The notes beneath the pieces are model-generated. The model searched no databases. It was given only the letters and a program-made list of their open reading frames with translations, and was not told the origin of the DNA. The translations under genes were made by a program, and so were the position numbers. From NCBI GenBank assembly GCA_016860845.1, contig BOKF01000016.1, forward strand, positions 1 through 64,000: a DNA stretch of 64,000 bases. Direction: 5' to 3'. Position 1 is the first letter of the stretch. Each line of letters starts with the position of its first letter. The stretch is from Chloroflexota bacterium. Its GTDB lineage: Bacteria; Chloroflexota; Anaerolineae; 4572-78; J111. Positions 43,313-53,327 of this stretch are shown here, in pieces.

Positions 43313-44131
43313 TTAACCCCCACCAGACCGAACCAGCAAAATATCCTGGTACGACAAGCCATCAGGCCGGCCGCTCCAGGTCCCGTAACGCGCTGGCTCA
43401 ATCAGTTGTAACCCGCACCGGGCGATGAGTTGGCGCAGAAAAACCTCGTCGTAAGCAACGGCGCTTTCCGGGGTGGTCTCACTGCGCGTTCGATAGGGAC
43501 CTGATCCATACCTGAAATTAATGCTGTTTTGACCCTGAACGGCCAAAAGTTGCTGACTTTTGTTGAGTAAAAAGAACGTCATAAAAGCCAGCCCATTGCC
43601 ACGTAGTAAACGGCCGACCTCCCGCAAGTAATGCTCGGCGTCCTCGGGCAGCAGATGGGTAAAAACTGAGGTGAGGAAGATGAAACCGAAGCTATTGTCC
43701 TCGAAGGGAAAATGATAATCTTTGGCTTGATGCTGTCCCTGGGGATTGTAGCGCTGGTTATACAAGTCGGCGTGCAAAAACCGAAAATTTGGATAGCGGC
43801 GGGTAATATGGCGCTGGCACCAGACAATAGACTCAAAGGTGATGTCCATGCCGGTGTACGATCCGGCTTGGTTTAAATAGCCGGTCAGCGGCAGGGCCAT
43901 GCGCCCGGAACCGCATCCAATCTCTAGTATCTGCTCCGTGGGCTGCAAGTGAGCCAGCTCAATAAACAGCCGTAGGAATTCTCTGCCCGTTGCTTCAAAG
44001 TCTCCCCCACCCACGTCGCGCAGCCACCACGGCGGCAGATGAAGCTGGCCGCGCACTGCACGACTGGCATAATCACTTAGCCGGGTCAGGAGACCGGGTT
44101 TTGGCGGCGGTTTCACGGGAATATTTGTCAT
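43313..44131 (-). CDS. Class I SAM-dependent methyltransferase
   Basis: 272 residues. Motif I is QILEIGCGSGRMALPL, followed by YTGMDITFESIVWC and FGFIFLTSVFTHLLPEDAEH. The order is typical of Methyltransf_25/11 enzymes found in polysaccharide loci. Substrate unknown, probably a sugar of the glycan made by the flanking transferases. It overlaps the GT4 gene upstream by 4 bases (ATGA). Confidence 0.88.
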   Translation of the reverse strand: MTNIPVKPPPKPGLLTRLSDYASRAVRGQLHLPPWWLRDVGGGDFEATGREFLRLFIELAHLQPTEQILEIGCGSGRMALPLTGYLNQAGSYTGMDITFESIVWCQRHITRRYPNFRFLHADLYNQRYNPQGQHQAKDYHFPFEDNSFGFIFLTSVFTHLLPEDAEHYLREVGRLLRGNGLAFMTFFLLNKSQQLLAVQGQNSINFRYGSGPYRTRSETTPESAVAYDEVFLRQLIARCGLQLIEPARYGTWSGRPDGLSYQDILLVRSGGG

Positions 44132-45162
44132 AAGCTATTCACCGCTAAGGGGCTTGATTTTAGAACTTGCTCGTAGACCTGCCCAAAAGAGTCAATCATT
44201 GCCTGCTGCGAGAAATCCCGTTGTCCCACCTGCCGGGCGACCTGCTGCCGCGCCTCATAATGACCGGCCAGAGTCTCCACCGCCGCCAGAATGTCAGCCG
44301 GGGTGACGCCTGCCACGACCTCACCGCAGCCGGTCTGCTCGACGTAATCGGCCATAGGGATAGACCGGCTGACCAGCACCGGCTTGCCGGCGGCGAGTGA
44401 GTCTAACAGGGAGTGCGGATAAGATTTGATAATCGCCGGGTCGGCGGCCAAGGTGATGCTGGCGTGGACTCCGGCCAGCACCTGGTTGACATCCACCAGC
44501 CGGTTCAGCACTTCGACCTGCTGCCCTAGATTCATTCGCCGGACCCGCTGCTCCATTTCCTCGGCCAGCACGCCCCGCCACAAAAAAATTAGGCGCAGGC
44601 GCGGGTTCTGGCGGGCCGTCTCTAGCAGGGCCTCGACTCCCTTGGTGCGGAACTGCCCTTTCGTCCACGGCGCTGAACCGACCAACAACGTGATAGTCTC
44701 TCGGAGCGGCTGGGGTGAATGGGTAAAGCGGCTCGTATCAATCCCCGGCCGGACCAGAGCAACATTTTTCACTCCCCATTCCCGCAGCCGCTTCAGGCTG
44801 CGCTCGTCGGCCGTGGCGACAGCGGCCAATTGGTTGAAGAAGGCCGCCGGCGGCCGTTTATCGCCGACCCCGCAGCTCACCGAGTAAACCACCGGCCGCC
44901 GCAGATAGCGTAGAAACGGAAAAGGGAACGGGTCGGGGTTGTAGAAGTGGTACAGGGCAACCTGAGCCGCTTGCGCGTGCAACTGCCTCAACTTGTGAAA
45001 GCCGTACAGCAGCCGCGGAATAAAGACCGGCGAGTGCTGGTTAGGATTGACATAGACAGCCGCGCCGCCGAAGTAGTCTTGCAGCGCGCTGATCTCCTGG
45101 GCAATGGCTTCACCCGCCGGCAGTTTGGGGGGCAGGGTAGACAGCAGGTAGAGAATCTTCAT
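44128..45162 (-). CDS. Family 4 glycosyltransferase
   Basis: The frame is open back to 45264, but the preceding 34 codons are Arg/Pro-rich and overlap the upstream gene. The ATG at 45162 begins a normal GT-B start (MKILYLLSTLPPKLPAGEAI) 16 bases after the upstream stop. This gives 344 residues. The donor half contains TITLLVGSAPWTKGQFRTKG, RLRLIFLWRG and SYPHSLLDSLAAGKPVLVSR (E replaced by D/S in the usual E-x7-E position, a small oddity). Confidence 0.85.
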   Translation of the reverse strand: MKILYLLSTLPPKLPAGEAIAQEISALQDYFGGAAVYVNPNQHSPVFIPRLLYGFHKLRQLHAQAAQVALYHFYNPDPFPFPFLRYLRRPVVYSVSCGVGDKRPPAAFFNQLAAVATADERSLKRLREWGVKNVALVRPGIDTSRFTHSPQPLRETITLLVGSAPWTKGQFRTKGVEALLETARQNPRLRLIFLWRGVLAEEMEQRVRRMNLGQQVEVLNRLVDVNQVLAGVHASITLAADPAIIKSYPHSLLDSLAAGKPVLVSRSIPMADYVEQTGCGEVVAGVTPADILAAVETLAGHYEARQQVARQVGQRDFSQQAMIDSFGQVYEQVLKSSPLAVNSL

Positions 45163-45178
45163 ACGCCGCGTGCAGCCC

Positions 45179-46120
45179 TCATAAGTCTGCTTTGGCGTTT
45201 GAAACTGCCGGAAGTGACGGTTGGGGGTGGGTGGTCGCCAGCACCCGTTCATTCTGTCCCCCAAAACGTCCTTGCAGCCCGTCGAGCAGCCCCAGGCGCA
45301 CTGCTTGAGCTGTCTGCGGGCTGCCGCTTAATTGCAGCTTTAGAGCCAGGGCCGCGCTGTAAAGCGTCCAGAAAGCATAGAGGAAGATGTTCCAGCGGTG
45401 ATGGTTGCGCAGCAGAATAAAACGATTGCGGATGATGTAATAGGTATACAGCGTGCCGCGCCACTGCGACGAGCGGCCCAGGGTGTGAAAGGCCCGCGCC
45501 CGCGCGTCTATCACGCTCAGATAACCGTGCCGGCCGGCCCGCATGCACAAATCGGCAATCTCGGCGCTGAAAAAGAAGGCCTCATCCAACAGGCCCACCC
45601 GCCGAAAAACCTCGGCCCGCCCGATAATGGCGGTGCCGGGGATATAGGTTACGGAAAACACCGGCTTGTCCGGGTTAAAGCTGTGAAAGTGGGAGTGATG
45701 GTGTTTAACCGGGCTGCCACCCCCGGCGGCCAGCAGCCGCTCCTTCTGCTCGGCATCAAAGAGCAGCGGCCCGATAAAACCGATGCGTTCATCCGCAGCC
45801 AGGGTTTCAAGCAGCCGGAGCGTGTCTGTCTCCCCGATCACGGCATCGTTATTTAAGAGGAGAATGGGCGCATCTCCGGCGGCCAGCGCCCCGGCAATCC
45901 CCCGATTATTGCCGCCGGCAAAACCCAGGTTGCTGCTGTTGCGCACCAGGTGAACGCGAGGGCATTCCCCGGCAATGATCTCGGCGCTGCCGTCGCCGGA
46001 AGCGTTATCTACCACCCAGATCGCCGGTTTGAGCTGCTGCCAGGCTTCAATATGACGGACGCAGCGAATCGTATCCGCTGCGGCGTTCCAGTTTAGAATA
46101 ACCACAGAGAGCTGCATCAT
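45179..46120 (-). CDS. Family 2 glycosyltransferase
   Basis: 313 residues. LSVVILNWNAAADTIRCVRH, VVDNASGDGSAEIIA, the NLGFAGGNNRGI block and PILLLNNDAVIGE (metal site) make a standard GT-A transferase of the rhamnosyltransferase type. A hydrophobic segment lies near the C-terminus (IFLYAFWTLYSAALALKL). It is the first gene of the leftward cluster and diverges from the GT4 gene at 46174. Confidence 0.9.
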   Translation of the reverse strand: MMQLSVVILNWNAAADTIRCVRHIEAWQQLKPAIWVVDNASGDGSAEIIAGECPRVHLVRNSSNLGFAGGNNRGIAGALAAGDAPILLLNNDAVIGETDTLRLLETLAADERIGFIGPLLFDAEQKERLLAAGGGSPVKHHHSHFHSFNPDKPVFSVTYIPGTAIIGRAEVFRRVGLLDEAFFFSAEIADLCMRAGRHGYLSVIDARARAFHTLGRSSQWRGTLYTYYIIRNRFILLRNHHRWNIFLYAFWTLYSAALALKLQLSGSPQTAQAVRLGLLDGLQGRFGGQNERVLATTHPQPSLPAVSNAKADL

Positions 46121-46173
46121 CTTCTTTTGACTCGCGGCTCATTCTAACATAGTATAGGGGGGTGGGCAAAACA

Positions 46174-47265
<1,092 letters not shown>

Positions 47266-47271
47266 CTGGAA

Positions 47272-47352
47272 GGTGACAGGCACTTATCGGGCTAAGAATT
47301 GAGCCTATTTAAACAACGAGTGCCTGTATTATGATGAAAAGTGCCTGTCACC
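47272..47352. repeat. REP-like palindromic element
   Basis: GGTGACAGGCACTT (47272-47285) and AAGTGCCTGTCACC (47339-47352) are perfect 14-base inverted arms. A partial copy (GAGTGCCTGTATT, from 47319) lies inside. GTGACAGGCACTT-type palindromes are widely scattered in bacterial genomes, often near REP-associated transposases. None is seen here. It lies between two convergent genes and may also act as a terminator. Confidence 0.7.
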
Positions 47353-47376
47353 TGGTTTTAATAGAGTCTAATGAAC

Positions 47377-47766
47377 TCAACCTTTAACATACGACAGCTT
47401 CTCGGCGATCTGGCCATTCCGCACCCGGTAAACATCCACTCCCCGAATATGTCCTGGCCGGCCCGCCCGGTCAGTCCAGCGGTAGACCCAGCGCATCACG
47501 CCCCGCTCCCCGCTGGCAAAGATTTCCTCTAGCTCCAGCTCTGTCTCAGCCGCAGCCACGAAAAACTCTTCCCAAAAGGCTCTCACCCTGGTTTGGCCTT
47601 CTAATCTTGTCCCATCCGGGGCGGGATAGGTATTTTCAAAGACGCAGTCGCTGGTCATAAAGGCCATCATCGTCTCGATATCGCGCCGGTTGAGCGCCTC
47701 GTTGAACTGCTCAATCACTTGCAGCGTGGCCGCAGACAAGGTATTTTGCGGAATAGTTGTGTCCAT
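47377..47766 (-). CDS. NTF2-like / SnoaL-like small protein
   Basis: 129 residues with the cone-shaped NTF2 pattern. A first helix (QVIEQFNEALNRRDIETMMA) is followed by FMTSDCVFENTYPAPDGTRLEG, TRVRAFWEEFFV, then strands ending VDVYRVRNGQIAEKLSYVKG. Such proteins bind small ligands, and some are isomerases or hydratases. Function cannot be assigned. A stand-alone gene between a REP element and the HEAT-repeat gene. Confidence 0.85.
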   Translation of the reverse strand: MDTTIPQNTLSAATLQVIEQFNEALNRRDIETMMAFMTSDCVFENTYPAPDGTRLEGQTRVRAFWEEFFVAAAETELELEEIFASGERGVMRWVYRWTDRAGRPGHIRGVDVYRVRNGQIAEKLSYVKG

Positions 47767-47879
47767 AATTCACCCTCCTCGCCGAGTCGTGTCATTCTGA
47801 GGCGAAGCCGAAGAATCCCTTGCAGAGCAACATTGTTATTAACCTGAGTTCGGAATTAGCTCGAAAATCACCAAAGAAA

Positions 47880-48398
47880 TTACTTATGACCCAACCGCCG
47901 GAGCAGCTTTTTCCCCCGGCTTTGCATGGCCGGGCTGCCGGCTTGGATCAGTTCCTCCAGCAAAGGGATGACCTGGGGACGCAGACGGTCGTCTTGCCCG
48001 GCCAAATCGGCCAGGGCTTGCATGGCAAAGGTTTTGACGATGCGGCTGGCGTCGTTCAGATAAGCCAATAAAATCTCGACGACCTGCGCCCGTTCCGCCT
48101 CGCTCCACTCCAGCCGGGGCAGCAGTTGGGCCACATGCCAGCGCACCTCCTGCTGGTTGATTAGAGCCACCTGCTCGATGAGTTGCTTTTTATAGGGTTG
48201 GAGATAGTCAGGGTGACGGGCCGTTATCTTTTCGACAGCGTCGGCCGCGCGCATCCGAATCAGCGGGTCGTCGCCGAGCAGGCCCTCAAAGACCAGCGGG
48301 AACCGCGCGGGATCGGCCAGCACCTCAGCCACCACCTCGTCCGACCGCCCAATCGAACGCCGGTCGCCGCCGGCCAATTTTTTCAGCAGGTCATTCAT
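47880..48398 (-). CDS. HEAT-repeat protein
   Basis: 172 residues of consecutive antiparallel helical pairs. FEGLLGDDPLIRMRAADAVE, VRWHVAQLLPRLEW, LLAYLNDASRIVKTFAMQAL and LEELIQAGSPAMQSRGKKLL show the D/P-x-x-R-x-x-A pattern of HEAT repeats. They form a protein-binding solenoid, and no catalytic part is seen. Its start is a few bases from the 22-bp palindromic array, which lies upstream, so the array may affect its expression. Confidence 0.87.
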   Translation of the reverse strand: MNDLLKKLAGGDRRSIGRSDEVVAEVLADPARFPLVFEGLLGDDPLIRMRAADAVEKITARHPDYLQPYKKQLIEQVALINQQEVRWHVAQLLPRLEWSEAERAQVVEILLAYLNDASRIVKTFAMQALADLAGQDDRLRPQVIPLLEELIQAGSPAMQSRGKKLLRRLGHK

Positions 48399-48404
48399 TG
48401 GATA

Positions 48405-48668
48405 AATTACACCTGTGATTCGTCAGAATCACCCTCGTGGTTCTGGAACAATCACCCTCGTGATTCCGGCGAATTGCGCCTGTGATTCTGGCAAAACACC
48501 CCCATGATTCGACAGAATCACCCTCGTGATTCCGCCGAATCATACCTTGGTTCTGGCAAAACACCCCTGTAATACGGGCGAATCATGCTCGTGATATGAG
48601 CGAATCATACCCGCGATACTGGAATCACGCCTCTGATAGTGGCAGAACATCCTCACGATTCTACCAAA
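48405..48668. repeat. Twelve-unit 22-bp tandem array, each unit an imperfect palindrome
   Basis: Units begin at about 48405, 48427, 48450, 48472, 48494, 48516, 48538, 48559, 48581, 48603, 48623 and 48646 (period 20-23, mostly 22). The consensus is near AATCACCCTCGTGATTCTGG, then two further bases. In the best units AATCAC and GTGATT form 6-base inverted arms around CCTC. The array fills the first half of the 48399-48916 gap between divergent genes. Beyond it (48669-48903) I see nothing but the regulator promoter. Confidence 0.85.
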
Positions 48669-48903
48669 ACAGAGCCATGTAATCAAACTCTGGCTTGGGC
48701 ATCCAGATAGTGGGAATAAACAGTTCCACTCGCATCATTATCGTGGCCTACCACGAATTTGACCCTTAAGGCAATCCGGTGAATAATGCGGCAGGAGGTG
48801 AGCCTTACGGTTACATGAGGGAAAGGTAGGGATTTTTGCGGTTAGGTAGAAGATGAGGGACGAAATTGCATCGTTCCAGTTAGAAGTGTTAGTTCGGCTA
48901 TGG

Positions 48904-48909
48904 TATACT
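48904..48909 (+). promoter_or_regulatory. Extended -10 element directly before the LuxR/MalT regulator start
   Basis: TGGTATACT (TG-n-TATACT) ends 7 bases before the ATG at 48917. If used, transcription would start at or within a base or two of the start codon, giving a leaderless mRNA. No RBS is seen. The -35 is poor (TTAGAA, 18-base spacing). Confidence 0.45.
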
Positions 48910-48916
48910 TGGCTGT

Positions 48917-51757
48917 ATGGAAACGCCCATCCTGCGGACCAAAATTTATATACCTCAACCTCAACCAGGGAGTCTGATCCCCCGTCCCAGTCTGCTTGAA
49001 AAACTCGATAAAGTTTTGGAACACCGGCTGACCCTGATTTCGGCCTCGGCCGGCTCCGGTAAAACCACCCTGGTCAGCCAGTGGCTTTCTCATTTACGAT
49101 TTACGATTTACGATTTACGATTAGGGACTGCTGATCAACCCGAAATTGAAAATCGTAAATCCAAAATCCAAAATCCACAGGTTGCTTGGCTCTCATTAGA
49201 TGAAGCGGATAATGACCCGGTTCGTTTCTGGAGCTACGTTATCGCCGCCTTAGAAACGGTTCAGGCAGGTCTTGGAGATAATACGCTGCCCTTGTTACGT
49301 TCCTCCCAACCGTCGCCGCTTGAAATTGTACTAACTTTTCTCCTCAATGACCTGGCTGCCCTACCCCACGACGTCGTCCTGGTGCTGGATGATTATCACC
49401 TGATCGAAAATTCAGATATTCATACCGCCTTAACCCTGCTCATTGACCGTTTGCCGCCCCTATTGCACCTCATCCTGACCAGCCGAGCCGATCCGCCCCT
49501 GCCGTTAGCCCGCTGGCGGGCCAAACGGCAGTTGACCGAACTACGGGCGGAGGCGCTGCGCTTTACCCCAGATGAAGTCGCCTTTTTTCTCAATCAGATG
49601 ATTGGGCTAAACCTGACCTCCGAGCAGATCGCTGCCCTGGAAGCCAAAACCGAGGGCTGGGTAGCCGGGCTGCAATTGGTCGGCTTGTCGCTGCAAGGCC
49701 GGACGGATGTCGAGCAGTTCATCGCTGCTTTTACCGGCACGCATCGTTATATTTTGGATTACATGACCGAAGAGATTCTGCGCCGGCAGCCGGAAAACGT
49801 CCAGACTTTCTTGTTACAGACCTCCATCCTGGAGCGGCTGACCGGTCTTTTGTGTGATGCCGTGACCGGCCGAACCGACAGTCAAGCGCTACTGGAACAA
49901 CTGGGGCGGGCCAACTTGTTTATCCTGCCCCTGGATGACCAGGGCCAGTGGTGTCGCTATCATCACCTGTTTGCCGATTTATTACGCCACTATTTGCAGC
50001 AGGCTCCGCCCTCTTTTCTCCCTGCTGTTGGTATGACCGAAAAAGGCGGGATCGCCGAATTGCATCGCCGAGCCGCGACCTGGTATGAGCAAGCCGGGTT
50101 TGTCGAAGAGGCGATTTATCACACCAGCGCCGCCCACGATTTTGAATGGACCAAGCGGTTGATGCTGCATCACCTGGAAGCGATCATTAAACGGGGTGAA
50201 GCGACGCTGATGCTGCGCTGGTTCAACGCTTTACCGGAGGCATGGCTGCGGTCTCAACCCAAGCTGAATGTCCTGCAGGCCTGGCTGTTGTTCTTGACCG
50301 GTCATTTTGATGAGGCGCAACGCAAGCTGGCGGAACCCGAAATCTTAAGCCTTCACCGTCAAGCTCCGCTTGAGCCAGACGAGGGGGCAGGAATCATAAA
50401 AAACCGGGATTTACCGGGTTTAATCGTGGGCTTACAGGCGCATTTGGCCCTGATTAAGGGCGATGTTCCCCGCGCGCTGGAATTATCACAGCAGGCGCTC
50501 GCGCAGTTGGCCGAGGCCGATGTGACCCTGCGGGGGGTTATTGCCGAGAATTTGGCGCCCATTTACTGGCTTAAGGGTGAACCGGAGCGCGCCCATCAGC
50601 TTCTCGCCCAATTCGGCGCGTTCATTCCTAACAGCCATGCTCTGGCCAGTGAGCTGGTCCTCAGTGGTACGGCCGAACTAAAATGGTTTCAGGGCCAGTA
50701 CCGGCAAGCCTTTGTCCTTTATCAACGCTTTCTGCAAGAGGCGGCGGCTCTTCAAGACTTGGGTGCTCTGATCCCTGTGATGGGGACCGCGCATACTGTT
50801 TTGGGTTATATTCTGTACGAGTGGAACGAGCTGGCGGAGGCGGAGGCTCATTTGCGGCAGGGGATCGAGCTGGGTAACCAGGGGATGGCCTGGCGAGTCC
50901 TGGTGATCGGTTATACGGGGTTGGGCCGGGTATTGCTGGCTCAGAAAAAGTGGGACGAAGCGGCTGAGATTTACCAACAGGCCGACCAACTGGCCCAGGA
51001 CCTGGGTTCCGATCTGGTTATGACGTTAGTTACGCCCCTCCAGGTCGACCTCTGGCTGGCTCAAGGGGATCTCGCTGCGGTAAACCGGTGGCTGTTGACC
51101 AATGGCCTTAAGCCTGATGATGAATTTGAAGGCTATAAGGTCATTATTTATATCTTCCTGGTGCGCGCCCTGCTGACCTGCGGCCAACGGGAAGCGGCAG
51201 AGGCTCTGTTACTCCGGCTGCTCAGGGTAACAGAGGCCGCTCAACAGTTGTACTGGCTCACCCAAGTCCTGGTGCTGCAAGCCCTGACCTTTCAAGCTCA
51301 AAATAAGCGAGAGCCAGCTCTGGCAGCGCTGAAACGAGCCTTGGTCCTAGGTGAACCGGAAGGGTACACCCGCACTTTTGTCAACGAAGGCGCGCCGATG
51401 GCGGCGCTGCTCCTCAAACTCCGTGAGGGCCAGCAGCGGGAACACGGGGATGATCTACCCTCGCTCAACTACCTCAATAGCTTGCTGGCGGCGTTAGGCG
51501 CGGCGGAGAGGGTGGCCGACCCGAAAAGTGCGCTGCGTGAGGCTAGGCAGTCCACCCTGGCTGAACCTCTGACCGAACGTGAACTCGAAGTACTGCACCT
51601 ATTAACCACCGGCCTATCTACCCACGATATTGCGACTAAATTAATCATCACCCCAACAACTCTCAAAACACACCTCAGGAATATCTACGCCAAGCTGGAG
51701 GTGAACAGCCGGGCCGAGGCCATGGTGAAAGCCAAAGCCTTAAACCTATTCGAATAA
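48917..51757 (+). CDS. MalT-type LuxR-family ATP-dependent transcriptional regulator
   Basis: 946 residues, the usual size of LAL/MalT regulators. N-terminal [20 protein letters not shown] leads to Walker [12 protein letters not shown] (about 43-53). The Walker B region is [10 protein letters not shown], then [20 protein letters not shown] and the STAND-type helical domain. TPR-like repeats follow (about 400-850). The C-terminal LuxR helix-turn-helix reads [20 protein letters not shown], then AEMVKA-type ending. The protein binds an inducer and ATP, oligomerises and activates transcription. Residues about 61-88 come from an inserted palindromic repeat absent from typical family members. Possible targets are nearby, including the DUF1269-rhomboid genes. 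Confidence 0.92.
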   Translation: METPILRTKIYIPQPQPGSLIPRPSLLEKLDKVLEHRLTLISASAGSGKTTLVSQWLSHLRFTIYDLRLGTADQPEIENRKSKIQNPQVAWLSLDEADNDPVRFWSYVIAALETVQAGLGDNTLPLLRSSQPSPLEIVLTFLLNDLAALPHDVVLVLDDYHLIENSDIHTALTLLIDRLPPLLHLILTSRADPPLPLARWRAKRQLTELRAEALRFTPDEVAFFLNQMIGLNLTSEQIAALEAKTEGWVAGLQLVGLSLQGRTDVEQFIAAFTGTHRYILDYMTEEILRRQPENVQTFLLQTSILERLTGLLCDAVTGRTDSQALLEQLGRANLFILPLDDQGQWCRYHHLFADLLRHYLQQAPPSFLPAVGMTEKGGIAELHRRAATWYEQAGFVEEAIYHTSAAHDFEWTKRLMLHHLEAIIKRGEATLMLRWFNALPEAWLRSQPKLNVLQAWLLFLTGHFDEAQRKLAEPEILSLHRQAPLEPDEGAGIIKNRDLPGLIVGLQAHLALIKGDVPRALELSQQALAQLAEADVTLRGVIAENLAPIYWLKGEPERAHQLLAQFGAFIPNSHALASELVLSGTAELKWFQGQYRQAFVLYQRFLQEAAALQDLGALIPVMGTAHTVLGYILYEWNELAEAEAHLRQGIELGNQGMAWRVLVIGYTGLGRVLLAQKKWDEAAEIYQQADQLAQDLGSDLVMTLVTPLQVDLWLAQGDLAAVNRWLLTNGLKPDDEFEGYKVIIYIFLVRALLTCGQREAAEALLLRLLRVTEAAQQLYWLTQVLVLQALTFQAQNKREPALAALKRALVLGEPEGYTRTFVNEGAPMAALLLKLREGQQREHGDDLPSLNYLNSLLAALGAAERVADPKSALREARQSTLAEPLTERELEVLHLLTTGLSTHDIATKLIITPTTLKTHLRNIYAKLEVNSRAEAMVKAKALNLFE
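49090..49180 (+). repeat. In-frame palindromic repeat element inside the MalT-type gene
   Basis: Heptamer repeats of ATTTACG/GATTTAC type (49091-49122) are followed by a short spacer and the inverted form AAATCGTAAAT, then CCAAAATCCAAAATCC (49149-49176). The element encodes FTIYDLRLG to NRKSKIQNP, between the Walker A helix and the next strand, without breaking the frame. Confidence 0.75.
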
Positions 51758-51772
51758 CAGCTATACCCTCAA

Positions 51773-51922
51773 TTAAGGCAGTTCCAAGATTTAAATCATC
51801 CAATTGTTCTCACCGGCTTGATGCGTGATACGTGATGCGTAAGAAATCTTGCCTGGATACCATCACGCATCACGCATTACGTACCACGAACTTTGGATAA
51901 TTATTTTCTTGGAGTTGCCTAA
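51773..51922. mobile_element. MITE-like element, copy 1 (150 bp)
   Basis: The left end TTAAGGCAGTTCCAAGATTT and the right end (reverse complement TTAGGCAACTCCAAGAAAAT) are imperfect terminal inverted repeats of about 30 bp ending in ATCCAA. Inside is a palindrome of GATGCGTGATACGTGATGCG-type heptamers. A near-identical copy in opposite orientation lies at 56181-56323, 7 bp shorter by one heptamer. No transposase is present. Confidence 0.8.
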
Positions 51923-51931
51923 GTATTATTT

Positions 51932-51960
51932 AGCCGGGACTCGCCATCCCGGCTTTTTTT
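51932..51960 (+). terminator. Intrinsic terminator downstream of the MalT-type regulator
   Basis: AGCCGGGA (51932-51939) pairs with TCCCGGCT (51947-51954), followed by T7. The MITE has inserted between the regulator stop and this terminator. Confidence 0.85.
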
Positions 51961-52360
51961 ATCTCCGCCTTCAACTCACTTCTACTCCTGATGGATACTC
52001 CTCATGGGGTATGACACATCGTCTCCGCCTGGGGTCAAGATACTCCTGCTCATCCTCCAACCGGTGGATGAAACGCAGCCCTACAGATGATATATTACTT
52101 CTAACCTTAAGTCTGCTGCACGACCTCGATCTGGAGGAACAGCGAGGCGAATAGGGCTAAGGTCGTTGCCACATGAAGCTACGACTGGGAGCATAAATGA
52201 CAAAGCTGACTTACGCTTTTACTACACCTAACCGCCCTATATACCGTGATGGTTCAGGTTGAAAGGAGGGCCGATGAGCCATACTAAATAAAGAAATCCG
52301 ACTCACCGTTAAATAAGTTCAATTTTATAAAGGTTTATGATTAAAAAAAGGAGATTTACA
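51961..52360. other. Intergenic region before the DUF1269 gene
   Basis: No convincing gene. Two out-of-frame fragments with hydrophobic strands (around 52006-52090 and 52085-52150) could be remains of a receiver-like domain, but the similarity is too weak to call. A tiny frame MSHTK at 52274 with a strong AAAGGAGGG before it might be a leader peptide. The real RBS of the next gene (AAGGAG) is at 52349-52354. Confidence 0.35.
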
Positions 52361-53161
52361 ATGGATAAGATACTGGTCGTCATCTTCGACGACGAAAACA
52401 AGGCTTACGAGGGATCAAGAACCCTCCAGGATTTGCATAATGAGGGCAGCCTCACGCTCTACGCCAAGGCCGTGATCGCCAAAGACGCCAGCGGACAAGT
52501 GAGCGTCAAACAGACGGACGATGAGGGTCCTGTCGGGACGGCAGTCGGCCTGCTCACCGGGAGCTTGCTTGGCCTGCTCGGTGGCCCGGTGGGTCTCGCG
52601 CTGGGGGCCTATGCCGGGATGTTCGGCGGGATGATCTACGACCTGGCCAACCTGGGGGTCGGCGAGGACTTCCTGTACGAGGTCGGGCAATATCTGCTGC
52701 CAGGCAAGGCGGCCGTCGTGGCCGAAGTCTGGGAGGCGTGGGTGCTGCCGGTGGATGCGCGCATGGAGGCCGTGGGCGGGGTCGTCTTCCGCCGGACGCG
52801 CGGGGACATCGAGGACGCCCAGATCGAGCGGGACGTCGCGGCACTCCAGGCCGAGATGGCCGAACTGGAAGCCGAATTGAACCGGGCGACCGGGGAGGCC
52901 AAGGCCAAGCTCCAGGCGAAGATTGACGCGGCCAAGGCCAAGCTGCAAGCCATGCGGGATAGTATCGAGGCCAAGATCGAGACCAGCCAGCAAGAGACCG
53001 AGGCGAAGATCAAGTCTTTGCAAGAGCAGGCGGCCAAGGCGGAGGGCGAGCGGAAGGCCAAAATCGAGGCGCGCATCGCCGAGCTGAAGGCCGACCAGAA
53101 GCGGCGCAGTGACCTGCTGCACCAGGCCTGGGAACTGACCAAAGAGGCCATGAAAGTTTAA
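52361..53161 (+). CDS. DUF1269-family membrane protein with long coiled-coil tail
   Basis: The frame opens at 52337, but the ATG at 52361 has AAGGAG at ideal spacing. The 266 residues begin MDKILVVIFDDENKAYEGSR, the DUF1269 signature. A glycine-rich hydrophobic segment follows (GTAVGLLTGSLLGLLGGPVG). From about residue 160 to the end the chain is an Ala/Glu/Lys-rich coiled coil (VAALQAEMAELEAELNRATG). DUF1269 function is unknown; members often occur in stress and tellurite/cation contexts. First of four rightward genes lying between the two MITE copies. Confidence 0.85.
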   Translation: MDKILVVIFDDENKAYEGSRTLQDLHNEGSLTLYAKAVIAKDASGQVSVKQTDDEGPVGTAVGLLTGSLLGLLGGPVGLALGAYAGMFGGMIYDLANLGVGEDFLYEVGQYLLPGKAAVVAEVWEAWVLPVDARMEAVGGVVFRRTRGDIEDAQIERDVAALQAEMAELEAELNRATGEAKAKLQAKIDAAKAKLQAMRDSIEAKIETSQQETEAKIKSLQEQAAKAEGERKAKIEARIAELKADQKRRSDLLHQAWELTKEAMKV

Positions 53162-53163
53162 GC

Positions 53164-53237
53164 CTCTGCCAGGCCGACTTCGACCAAACCTGGCAGAGAT
53201 GAATGTTGAAGCAGGTGGAGGTCTTCCTCCACCTGCT
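53164..53237 (+). other. Two consecutive perfect hairpins after the DUF1269 gene
   Basis: CTCTGCCAGG (53164-53173) pairs with CCTGGCAGAG (53189-53198). Then AGCAGGTGGAGG (53210-53221) pairs with CCTCCACCTGCT (53226-53237) around TCTT. Neither has a T run. They may stabilise the upstream message or act as weak terminators. Confidence 0.55.
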
Positions 53238-53327
53238 CGGCTCGGCAAACTGCGCCGAAGTGAACTATATTTGAGTGAGGGCCAAGCCTTGCATAAGCAA
53301 CCCAGTTATTCTAGCGGAAGAGAAATC

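Noticed and set aside
48405..48668. CRISPR array
   Set aside because: The repeats are contiguous and degenerate with a 22-bp period, have no spacers, and no cas genes are in the window.
51849..52154. 101-residue plus frame after the MalT-type gene
   Set aside because: It begins inside the MITE and crosses a strong terminator; no similarity to a known fold beyond a few hydrophobic strands.
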